From JAMCRM01 sp041685075 (GTDB taxonomy: Bacteria > Acidobacteriota > Terriglobia > Bryobacterales > Bryobacteraceae): a DNA stretch of 16,298 nt. The stretch covers positions 1 through 16,298 of the forward strand of contig JAWLGN010000113.1 of assembly GCA_041685075.1 (NCBI GenBank), written 5' to 3'. Below the pieces are notes generated by a model. It had not been told where the DNA came from. It ran no database searches and saw only the letters and a program-made list of their open reading frames with translations. Both the position numbers and the translations under genes were made by a program. Shown piece after piece: positions 6,689 to 12,060 of the stretch (position 1 is the first letter of the stretch; each line of letters opens with the position of its first letter).

Positions 6689-7762
6689 ATGAAAGTAGCT
6701 ACCCTGCGGGACGTCCTGGTGGACGAACTGCAAGATCTGTACGATGCCGAGAAGCAGCTCGTGCGAGCGCTGCCGAAGATGGCGCGGTCGGCCAGCGATC
6801 CGGAGCTGGAGAAGCTATTTCGCGAGCACCTGGAGATGACCAAAGGCCAGGTGGAACGCCTGGAGCGGGTCTTCGGCACGCTCGACCAGCGGCCCAAGAG
6901 CAAGCCCTGCGCGGGGATGAAAGGGCTCATCTCCGAGCAGCAGGAGATCGCTTCGGAAAACCGGCCGGCGCCGATGCTGGACGCCGGTCTGCTAGGCGCC
7001 GCCCGTAAAGTGGAGCACTACGAGATGGCCGGCTACACCAACTCGGTGGCGCTGGCGCAGCAGATTGGCGAGCGCGATGCCGCCAGGCTGCTGAGTGAAA
7101 CCTTGAAGGAAGAGACCCAGACGGATCGGAAGCTGGCGCAGGTGGGGAAGCGGCTGGCCAAGGAGGCCTCCCGGATGCAAGTGGAGGAAATCGGGCAGCC
7201 GTCCCGCGGCCGGAAGCGCGCGGCAAAGAAAACCACGCGCGCGGTGGGGAAGAAGACGGCGCGCGCGGCCGCGAAGAAGGCGCCGCGGGCGGTGGGCCGG
7301 AAGACCACCCGCGCCGCGGGCAGAAAAACCACGCGCGCGGTGGCGACGAAGAAGGCCGCGGGGGCCACGGGCCGGAAGACCGCGGCGGCGGGCGCCTCCC
7401 GCGGTAGCCGGGCCCGGGCGGCGGGAGGCCGCGCCGCCTCCGCGCGGCCGCTCATCGATCACGACGAGATCCGCCGCTGGGCCGAAGAGCGCAACGCGCA
7501 GCCCGCCTGCGTCCGCGGCACCGGCCGGGCGCCCGGCGACGTGGGGATGATCCGGCTGGATTTCCCCGGCTTCAGCGGCCGCGAGTCTCTCGAACCCATC
7601 TCCTGGGAGGAGTGGTTCAGGGCGTTCGAGGAGAATAACCTCGCCCTGATGGTCCAGGAGCAGACCGCCCGCGGGCAGAAGAGCAACTTCAACAAGATCG
7701 TCAGCCGCGAGTCGATCGAAAGCGGCGCGAGGCCGCGGGTGAAACGGGCCGGCGGCGGCTAG
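6689..7762 (+). CDS. DUF892 ferritin-like protein fused to a histone H1-like tail and a C-terminal module
   Basis: The 357-residue product has three parts. Residues 1-165 form a DUF892/YciF-type four-helix ferritin-like domain, with candidate metal ligands E13 and E21 in DELQDLYDAEKQL, H47/E49, the EHYEM motif (109-113) and EE at 141-142. Residues 171-253 are a Lys/Arg/Ala-rich tail containing five exact-length octapeptides (180-219), like bacterial histone H1 or AlgP tails that bind DNA. Residues about 255-343 (LIDHDEIRRWAEER ... GMIRLDFPGFSG ... ISWEEWFRAFEENNLAL ... SNFNKIVSRE) form a compact acidic module resembling small proteins that databases sometimes call glucan-branching-enzyme-like; its function is unknown to me. 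A Dps-like DNA-protecting, metal-binding role is inferred. The ribosome binding site is strong, and a sigma-54-type promoter lies upstream. Confidence 0.9.
   Translation: MKVATLRDVLVDELQDLYDAEKQLVRALPKMARSASDPELEKLFREHLEMTKGQVERLERVFGTLDQRPKSKPCAGMKGLISEQQEIASENRPAPMLDAGLLGAARKVEHYEMAGYTNSVALAQQIGERDAARLLSETLKEETQTDRKLAQVGKRLAKEASRMQVEEIGQPSRGRKRAAKKTTRAVGKKTARAAAKKAPRAVGRKTTRAAGRKTTRAVATKKAAGATGRKTAAAGASRGSRARAAGGRAASARPLIDHDEIRRWAEERNAQPACVRGTGRAPGDVGMIRLDFPGFSGRESLEPISWEEWFRAFEENNLALMVQEQTARGQKSNFNKIVSRESIESGARPRVKRAGGG
7226..7345 (+). repeat. Five tandem 24-bp units encoding basic octapeptides
   Basis: In frame, residues 180-219 are five consecutive octapeptides of the form [KR]K[TA][TAP]RA[VA][GA]: KKTTRAVG, KKTARAAA, KKAPRAVG, RKTTRAAG, RKTTRAVA. 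Synonymous positions differ between units, so the protein pattern is conserved more than the DNA. Degenerate copies continue to about residue 235. Such arrays expand and contract by slippage, so tail length may vary among relatives. Confidence 0.85.
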
Positions 7763-7779
7763 GCGGGCCGCCCCGCTAG
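7759..7779. terminator. Bidirectional hairpin holding both stop codons of a convergent pair
   Basis: CTAG (7759-7762) and CGGG (7764-7767) pair with CCCG (7772-7775) and CTAG (7776-7779), giving an 8-bp stem with one bulged G and a CCGC loop. The TAG of the DUF892 gene (7760-7762) and the TAG of the aminotransferase gene on the other strand (7778-7776) lie in opposite arms. The symmetry means that either transcript can form it. No T-run is present. Confidence 0.45.
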
Positions 7780-8960
7780 ACCTGCCGGGCCATGAAGTCC
7801 CGCAGGCGGTCCAGCCCGCGGTCCAGTTCCTCCATCGAGGTGGCGTAGGAGATGCGGATGTGCTCTCTGGTGCCGAAGGCCTCGCCGGGGACGACCGCCA
7901 GGTGGGCTTCCTGGAGCAGCCGCTCGGCGAAATCGACGGTGGTGCCGCCGCCGAGCGCCGCCCGGATGTTGGGGTAGGCGTAGAAGGCGCCCTGCGGCTC
8001 GGGGCAGGCGACGCCGGGGATGGCGCGCAGTTTCGCAATTACGAAGTCGCGCCGCCGCCGGTACTCGGCCAGCATCTCAGCCACCGCGTCCTGCGGTCCC
8101 AGGAGGGCCTCCAGGGCGGCCTTCTGGGCGATGGAGTTGGGGTTGGAGGTGGAGTGGCTCTGCAGCTTGATCATGGCGCGCGCGATGTGCGCCGGGGTGA
8201 GGCTGAAGCCGATGCGCCAGCCCGTCATGGCATAGGTCTTCGACAGCGAGCCGGCCACCAAGACGGTATTCCGCGCGCCCGGGAGCGAGGCGATGGAGAA
8301 GGGCTCCCGGCCGTAGAGGAAGCGGCAGTAGCACTCGTCGGTCATCAGGTAGATGCCGCGCGAGGCGGTCAGCTCGTAGATGCGCTCGAACTCGGCGGAA
8401 TCCAGCACCGCGCCGCTCGGGTTCGAAGGCGAGTTGACGATCAGCAGGCGGGTGCGCGGGGTGATGTGCCGCCGGACCAGTTCCGCGGTGAGCTGGAAGC
8501 CGTCGGCCTCGCTGGTCTCGACGAAGACGGGTTTGCCGCCCGAGTAGAGCACCACGTCCTTGTACGTGACCCAGTAGGGCACCGGGATGAGAACCTCGTC
8601 GCCCGGATCGACGAGCGCCTGTACGAGGTTGAAGACGGCGTGCTTGCCGCCGGCGGTGATGACGCACTCCTCGGCCGTGTAGCCGGTGCCGTAGTCGCGC
8701 GCGTGCCGCTGGCAGACGGCGTCGCGCAGCTCGGCGGTGCCGGCGGCGTGCGTGTAGCGCGTGAAATTCTGTTCCAGCGCGCGGATGGCGGCCTGTTTGA
8801 TGTTGGCGGGGGTGGGGAAGTCGGGTTCCCCGGCTCCGAAATCGACGACGTCAATGCCGGCGGCGCGCATCCGTCCGGCTTCCGCGGCCACTTTCATGGT
8901 GGAAGAGACGGTGATGGCGGATATGCGCCCGGCGATTCCCATTCCTGCTGCTGCGTCCAT
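7776..8960 (-). CDS. Pyridoxal-phosphate aspartate/aromatic aminotransferase, class I (Ib subgroup)
   Basis: The 394-residue product transfers an amino group between aspartate (or a related amino acid) and 2-oxoglutarate. Family marks include VDFGAGEPDFPTP (39-51), NSPSNPSG (176-183) with N180, TDEC (207-210) with D208, SLSKTYAMTGWRIG (238-251) with the PLP Schiff-base lysine K241, and R369 in IRISYATS for the substrate carboxylate. Length and wording fit the Thermus-type Ib aspartate aminotransferases, some of which accept prephenate; the substrate is not decided by sequence here. The ATG at 8960 was chosen because it gives the usual N-terminus (GRISAITVSSTMKV); ATG 8942 is an alternative. 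The gene is downstream of coaD on the same strand, with 71 nt between them. Confidence 0.92.
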   Translation of the reverse strand: MDAAAGMGIAGRISAITVSSTMKVAAEAGRMRAAGIDVVDFGAGEPDFPTPANIKQAAIRALEQNFTRYTHAAGTAELRDAVCQRHARDYGTGYTAEECVITAGGKHAVFNLVQALVDPGDEVLIPVPYWVTYKDVVLYSGGKPVFVETSEADGFQLTAELVRRHITPRTRLLIVNSPSNPSGAVLDSAEFERIYELTASRGIYLMTDECYCRFLYGREPFSIASLPGARNTVLVAGSLSKTYAMTGWRIGFSLTPAHIARAMIKLQSHSTSNPNSIAQKAALEALLGPQDAVAEMLAEYRRRRDFVIAKLRAIPGVACPEPQGAFYAYPNIRAALGGGTTVDFAERLLQEAHLAVVPGEAFGTREHIRISYATSMEELDRGLDRLRDFMARQV

Positions 8961-9018
8961 TATGGTTCGATAACCCTCTCTGGTGCGAAGATGTTTCAAA
9001 AACCCTCTCCGGTGCGAA
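8961..9018 (-). repeat. Tandem 29-bp duplication between coaD and the aminotransferase
   Basis: Read on the minus strand, 9018-8990 and 8989-8961 are two adjacent 29-nt units agreeing at 24 positions. Both begin TTCGCACC[G/A]GAGAGGGTT and end in a GAA-rich segment. The second copy abuts the aminotransferase ATG at 8960. Each copy contains a purine-rich GAGAGGG like a ribosome binding site, though in the proximal copy it sits about 12-14 nt from the ATG, farther than ideal. Confidence 0.8.
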
Positions 9019-9031
9019 TTGGCCGCTTGAA

Positions 9032-9541
9032 TTAACGCGCTCGGGCGGTGATGCGGTTGCGCAGGCGGGTCTCCACCGCGGGCGGGACCAGGCCTGAGAT
9101 GTTCCCCCCCAGGCTGGCCACTTCCTTCACCATGCGGGAGCTGATGAACGAGTAGGCCTCCCCGGCCATCAGGAAGACGGTCTCGATCTCCGGCCGGAGG
9201 CGCCGGTTCATCAGGGCCATCTGGAGCTCGTACTCGTAGTCGGAGACGGCCCGGATGCCCCGCAGGATGACGGTGGCGCCGCACTCGGCGGCGTGGTCCA
9301 CCAGCAGCCCCCGGAACGATGCCACGCTGACGTTGGAGTAGCCCTGCAAGACATCCCGCAGCATCTCGGCACGCTCGGCGGCCGTAAACAGCGGGGACTT
9401 GTTCTCGTTTTGCAGAACGGAAACGATCAGCCTGTCGAAGAGCTTCGACCCGCGTTCCACCAGGTCCAGATGTCCGTTGGTGATCGGATCGAAGGACCCG
9501 GGGTAGATCGCGATCACGCCCGTGCGCTTTGCGTTACTCAA
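9032..9541 (-). CDS. coaD: Phosphopantetheine adenylyltransferase
   Basis: The 169-residue product transfers AMP from ATP to 4'-phosphopantetheine, the penultimate step of coenzyme A synthesis, in the cytoplasm. The nucleotidyltransferase signature YPGSFDPITNGHLDL (13-27) carries the (T/H)xGH motif. ILRGIRAVSDYEYELQMALMNR (92-113) and SFISSRMVKEVASLGG (131-146) are diagnostic for CoaD. The start is uncertain: TTG 9541 gives eight extra residues and has no clear ribosome binding site, while GTG 9517 would place the first residue right before AIYPGSFDP, as in many CoaD proteins. It is first in a pair with the downstream aminotransferase and diverges from the RRM gene. Confidence 0.96.
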   Translation of the reverse strand: MSNAKRTGVIAIYPGSFDPITNGHLDLVERGSKLFDRLIVSVLQNENKSPLFTAAERAEMLRDVLQGYSNVSVASFRGLLVDHAAECGATVILRGIRAVSDYEYELQMALMNRRLRPEIETVFLMAGEAYSFISSRMVKEVASLGGNISGLVPPAVETRLRNRITARAR

Positions 9542-9596
9542 ACTGGCGATGATTCAATTCTAGCCGAATTCGCGGCCTTGTGGGCCGGCAGGCAAT

Positions 9597-9625
9597 TTGC
9601 ATCGCTGGACTCCATTTGATACCAT
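9597..9625 (+). promoter_or_regulatory. Candidate sigma-70-type promoter for the RRM gene
   Basis: TTGCAT (9597-9602) and TACCAT (9620-9625) are separated by exactly 17 bases and lie in a relatively AT-rich stretch between coaD and the RRM gene. Each hexamer matches consensus at four of six positions. Transcription would begin near 9632, which would put the nearby small ORF (ATG 9630) at or just before the 5' end. Confidence 0.35.
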
Positions 9626-9629
9626 CTAT

Positions 9630-9704
9630 ATGGCAGAGAAACCGGATCCTTCCTCTTGCTGTGCCGCCAAATCCAACCACGGAGCAAAAATAATCACTGA
9701 ATGA
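9630..9704 (+). CDS. Possible 24-residue leader peptide overlapping the RRM gene
   Basis: An open frame from ATG 9630 to TGA 9702-9704 encodes a 24-residue peptide with a CC pair (MAEKPDPSSCCAAK...). Its stop overlaps the RRM start codon in an ATGA arrangement, the geometry of translational coupling. No good ribosome binding site precedes it, and the candidate promoter would start transcription almost at its ATG. I do not recognise the peptide; chance is a real alternative for a frame this short. Confidence 0.25.
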   Translation: MAEKPDPSSCCAAKSNHGAKIITE

Positions 9705-10063
9705 GCTTTACTGTATTCCTTGGCAACCTTCCGACGTGGGTCACGGCCGACGACATCAAAGCGTGGCTGACTGCGGAAGATCTCGTTGCCGACTCGATTA
9801 AAGTTATCCGCAACCACGAAACGCAGGAATCGAAGGGATTCGCCTTCGTCGAAGCACCCACCGCCGATGAGATGCAGGCCATTATTCGCCGCTTCGACCG
9901 CGCCCCTCTCGAAGACCGTCTTCTGCGGGCCAATCCCGCACAACCGCCCAAGGGCCGGGACGGCAAAGGCGCTCCCCGGCAACGCGCAGGCCGCACCAGA
10001 ACCAAGCGGACCAAAGATCAGCCCCGTAGCGCTTTCGCCACCGAACTGGCTAAGGCTTTGTAA
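9701..10063 (+). CDS. Small RRM-type RNA-binding protein
   Basis: The 120-residue product has one RNA recognition motif (about 3-78) and a basic tail. RNP2 is VFLGNL (5-10) and RNP1 is KGFAFVEA (45-52), with the two aromatic RNA-contacting positions F47 and F49 present. Residues 84-106 (KGRDGK ... RTRTKRTK) are rich in Lys/Arg, adding nonspecific RNA affinity. Single-RRM proteins of this size occur in cyanobacteria (Rbp, cold-induced) and several other phyla. The gene is monocistronic as far as visible, diverges from coaD, and has visibly lower GC than its neighbours. GGAG lies 16 nt before the ATG, which is far for a ribosome binding site, so coupling to the small upstream frame is possible. 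Confidence 0.92.
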   Translation: MSFTVFLGNLPTWVTADDIKAWLTAEDLVADSIKVIRNHETQESKGFAFVEAPTADEMQAIIRRFDRAPLEDRLLRANPAQPPKGRDGKGAPRQRAGRTRTKRTKDQPRSAFATELAKAL

Positions 10064-10069
10064 TCTCCG

Positions 10070-10087
10070 GCGGCCGCGGATGGCCGC
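10070..10087 (+). terminator. GC hairpin after the RRM gene
   Basis: GCGGCC (10070-10075) and GGCCGC (10082-10087) form a 6-bp stem with a 6-nt loop, starting 7 bases after the stop codon. No T-run follows. It may end or protect the RRM transcript. Confidence 0.35.
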
Positions 10088-10090
10088 ACA

Positions 10091-10113
10091 CCTGTGAAGC
10101 CGAATCACACAGG
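10091..10113. promoter_or_regulatory. Inverted repeat resembling a CRP/FNR-family site
   Basis: CCTGTG (10091-10096) and CACAGG (10108-10113) are perfect inverted copies. Within it, TGTGA and TCACA are separated by 7 bases, one more than the CRP consensus. An AT-rich stretch with TAGTAATAA follows at 10116, where a -10 box could lie. It sits upstream of the Omp85/two-component operon; a regulator is not identified. Confidence 0.3.
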
Positions 10114-10150
10114 ACTAGTAATAACTCTTTTAACCTCAGCAGTTTATCCT

Positions 10151-10166
10151 TGGCAACCCGGTTGCA
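10151..10166 (+). promoter_or_regulatory. Sigma-54-like element and palindrome at the start of the Omp85 operon
   Basis: TGGCAACCCGGTTGCA has the invariant GG (10152-10153) and GC (10164-10165) of a -24/-12 promoter exactly 10 bases apart, plus the flanking TGGCA and TTGCA. It is also a perfect inverted repeat, GCAACC-C-GGTTGC. If used as a promoter, transcription would begin near 10177, two bases before the ATG at 10179, so the mRNA would be nearly leaderless. It may instead be an operator or hairpin. Confidence 0.45.
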
Positions 10167-10178
10167 TCGGCAGGTTTT

Positions 10179-11423
10179 ATGAGATGTGCCTGGCTCGGCT
10201 GCCTGGTCTGGGGCAGCCTGTTGATTGCCGGTGGTCCGCAGTCGGCAATCAACGTAAACACGCGCTACACGGTGGAAAGCGTGGAACTTTCCGGCGCCGA
10301 GGAGTCCCGCATCAGCGCGGGATTGCGGCGGGAGATGGCCCGTCTCAGGGGCGAGAAGCTGAATCCCTCGTTGCTGGAGGATCTTGCCAGGCGGATCCGC
10401 AGAGAGTTGCAGGTGCGCGCCGTGACTCACCTGGTGCTGCGCGGCGATACCCCGGAACACGTGAAGGTGGTCTTCGAAGTGAAAGGCCGCCCCCGCAGCT
10501 ATGAAATCTCCGTTCCCACTTTCCTCTATCACGCCAAGCAGGGCTGGAGCGCCGCCGTGGAGGGCACCATCCAAGTTTCCGAGCATCGCCTCACCGCGGG
10601 CGTGGTGAGCGACGGCGATGCCCTGGCGGAGCGCTATGCCGGGGTCAACGCGCGCTACGAGAATCGCCGGTTGGGAGGCAGCGAACGCGTAGGCTTGCGC
10701 CTGCTGGCCGAGAGCTACCACCAGCAGTGGAACCGGGCGACGCGCCTGGCGGCGCCCGAGGCCATCGAGTATACCTCCCCCATTTACCGGGTACGCCAGA
10801 ACATCGAGCCCACCATTACGATAGCGCTGGGCGGCCCCTTCATGCTGTCGGTGGGGGCGGGGTTCCAGCGCATGGAGCCGGACTACCCGGCCGGGCCGGG
10901 GACGGAGTCCGCCAACGCGCTTTCGGCGGCCCTGCGGGTGCACAAGCGCATCGAGACCTCCGGCGCGGGCCGCCACGACCTGAACGGGGGTTACGGGCTG
11001 CGCGCCGCCACCCGGGTGCTCGACAGCGATTACGTTTACAACCGGCACCACATGGAGATGCGCTACGTCTACGAGAACGGCCGCCATGCGGTGGTGGAGC
11101 ACGCCATGGCGGGAGCCATCGGGGGGCGCGCGCCGCTGTTCGAGCGCTTCGTGCTGGGCACCAGTTCCACCCTGCGGGGGTGGAACAAGTTCGACCTCGA
11201 TCCGCTGGGCGGGGACCGCATGGTCCACAACACCGTGGAGTACCGCTACCGCATGCTGCAGGCCTTCTACGACACGGGAGCGGTATGGAGCCAGGGGCAG
11301 CCCGCCGTGGCGCGCCACGCAGTGGGGGTGGGGTTGCGCCAGAACAATTTCTCCCTGGCGGTGGCCTTTCCTCTGCGCGATAGCCGGGTGGAACCCGTCT
11401 TCATTTTAGGGATGAATTATTGA
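10179..11423 (+). CDS. Omp85-superfamily outer-membrane barrel with a single POTRA-like domain
   Basis: The 414-residue product starts with a signal peptide (MRCAWLGCLVWGSLLIAG, cleavage after about QSA). Residues about 30-104 have the beta-alpha-alpha-beta-beta pattern of one POTRA domain (TVESVELSGA ... KVVFEVKGR). The rest (about 107-414) is an amphipathic beta barrel ending VFILGMNY. The LRGW motif at 332-335 corresponds to the VRGF/LRGW loop-6 signature of BamA/TamA-type proteins, and ERFVLGTSSTLRGW and FYDTGAVW are typical of the family's C-terminal strands. With one POTRA it is far shorter than BamA (usually five), so it is not the main assembly machine. It leads an operon with a DUF4390-like protein and a two-component pair; its cargo is unknown. 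Confidence 0.85.
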   Translation: MRCAWLGCLVWGSLLIAGGPQSAINVNTRYTVESVELSGAEESRISAGLRREMARLRGEKLNPSLLEDLARRIRRELQVRAVTHLVLRGDTPEHVKVVFEVKGRPRSYEISVPTFLYHAKQGWSAAVEGTIQVSEHRLTAGVVSDGDALAERYAGVNARYENRRLGGSERVGLRLLAESYHQQWNRATRLAAPEAIEYTSPIYRVRQNIEPTITIALGGPFMLSVGAGFQRMEPDYPAGPGTESANALSAALRVHKRIETSGAGRHDLNGGYGLRAATRVLDSDYVYNRHHMEMRYVYENGRHAVVEHAMAGAIGGRAPLFERFVLGTSSTLRGWNKFDLDPLGGDRMVHNTVEYRYRMLQAFYDTGAVWSQGQPAVARHAVGVGLRQNNFSLAVAFPLRDSRVEPVFILGMNY

Positions 11424-11460
11424 GTTCGGGCATCCATGATTGAGTGACCGCGGACACAAA

Positions 11461-12060
11461 ATGACGCGCCGGCGCTGGCTTCTAGCCGCGGCCGTGATAC
11501 CTGTGTCCAAGGTCTTCTCCGCGGCATCTCTTTCAGCCTATTGGGACGGCGACAATATCCACGTGGCCGCCCCGCATCTCCACTTCCTGACCGGGCGCCC
11601 CCTGGAGCGGTTGAAGAACGGCCTCTCGGCGATGTTCCTCAGCCAGCTCACCCTTTCCACCGATGCCCACCTGACGGTATTCCGGCGGGTGCCGGAGCGC
11701 TTCGTGCTGAGCTACGACCTGTGGGAGGAGAAGTTCTCCGTTACCCGGCTGCGGGGCAACCCCCGGTCGGTGAGCCACCTTTCCAGCGAAGCCGCCGAGG
11801 CGTGGTGCCTGCGGAGCATGGTGATGAGCGCCGCGGGGCTGGACCCGAGCCGGCAGTTCTGGCTGCGGCTGGAGCTGCGCGCCACCGATCCCAGGGAAGA
11901 AGCCGCCGTATTGGGTGAGCCGGGCATCAACATCACGCGCCTGATCGAGGTGTTCAGCCGGCGCCCGCGCTCGGCCCAGCCGCATTGGACCCTGGAGGCC
12001 GGCCCCCTGCGGCTGGCCGACATTCGCAAGAGCACGGCGCGAGGCGATCAAAGCGGGTGA
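11461..12060 (+). CDS. Exported DUF4390-like protein
   Basis: The 199-residue product begins MTRRRWLLAAAVIPVSKVF, a signal-like segment with an arginine cluster, so it is probably exported or membrane-tethered. The body is beta-rich with alternating hydrophobics (FVLSYDLWEEKFSVTRL, FWLRLELRATDP), which resembles DUF4390 proteins. In betaproteobacteria DUF4390 genes lie directly upstream of ntrY-ntrX, the same order as here; that context supports the call more than residue identity does. A TTG at 11440 would add seven residues; I prefer ATG 11461 because it gives a cleaner signal. Its stop overlaps the kinase GTG in GTGA, indicating coupled translation. Function is unknown; a periplasmic partner of the sensor is plausible. 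Confidence 0.7.
   Translation: MTRRRWLLAAAVIPVSKVFSAASLSAYWDGDNIHVAAPHLHFLTGRPLERLKNGLSAMFLSQLTLSTDAHLTVFRRVPERFVLSYDLWEEKFSVTRLRGNPRSVSHLSSEAAEAWCLRSMVMSAAGLDPSRQFWLRLELRATDPREEAAVLGEPGINITRLIEVFSRRPRSAQPHWTLEAGPLRLADIRKSTARGDQSG

Noticed and set aside
7226..7345. The repeat region of the DUF892 fusion considered as a CRISPR array or mobile-element repeat
   Set aside because: The units are contiguous 24-mers in frame with no spacers, and they encode a regular basic octapeptide.
8961..9284. N-terminal extension of the aminotransferase into coaD
   Set aside because: It would run through most of the coaD coding region in another frame; the family N-terminus begins at ATG 8960.
10151..10174. 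A riboswitch upstream of the Omp85 gene, suggested by the hairpin and the GGCAACC string
   Set aside because: No multi-helix aptamer with known conserved cores could be built from the 115-base interval.
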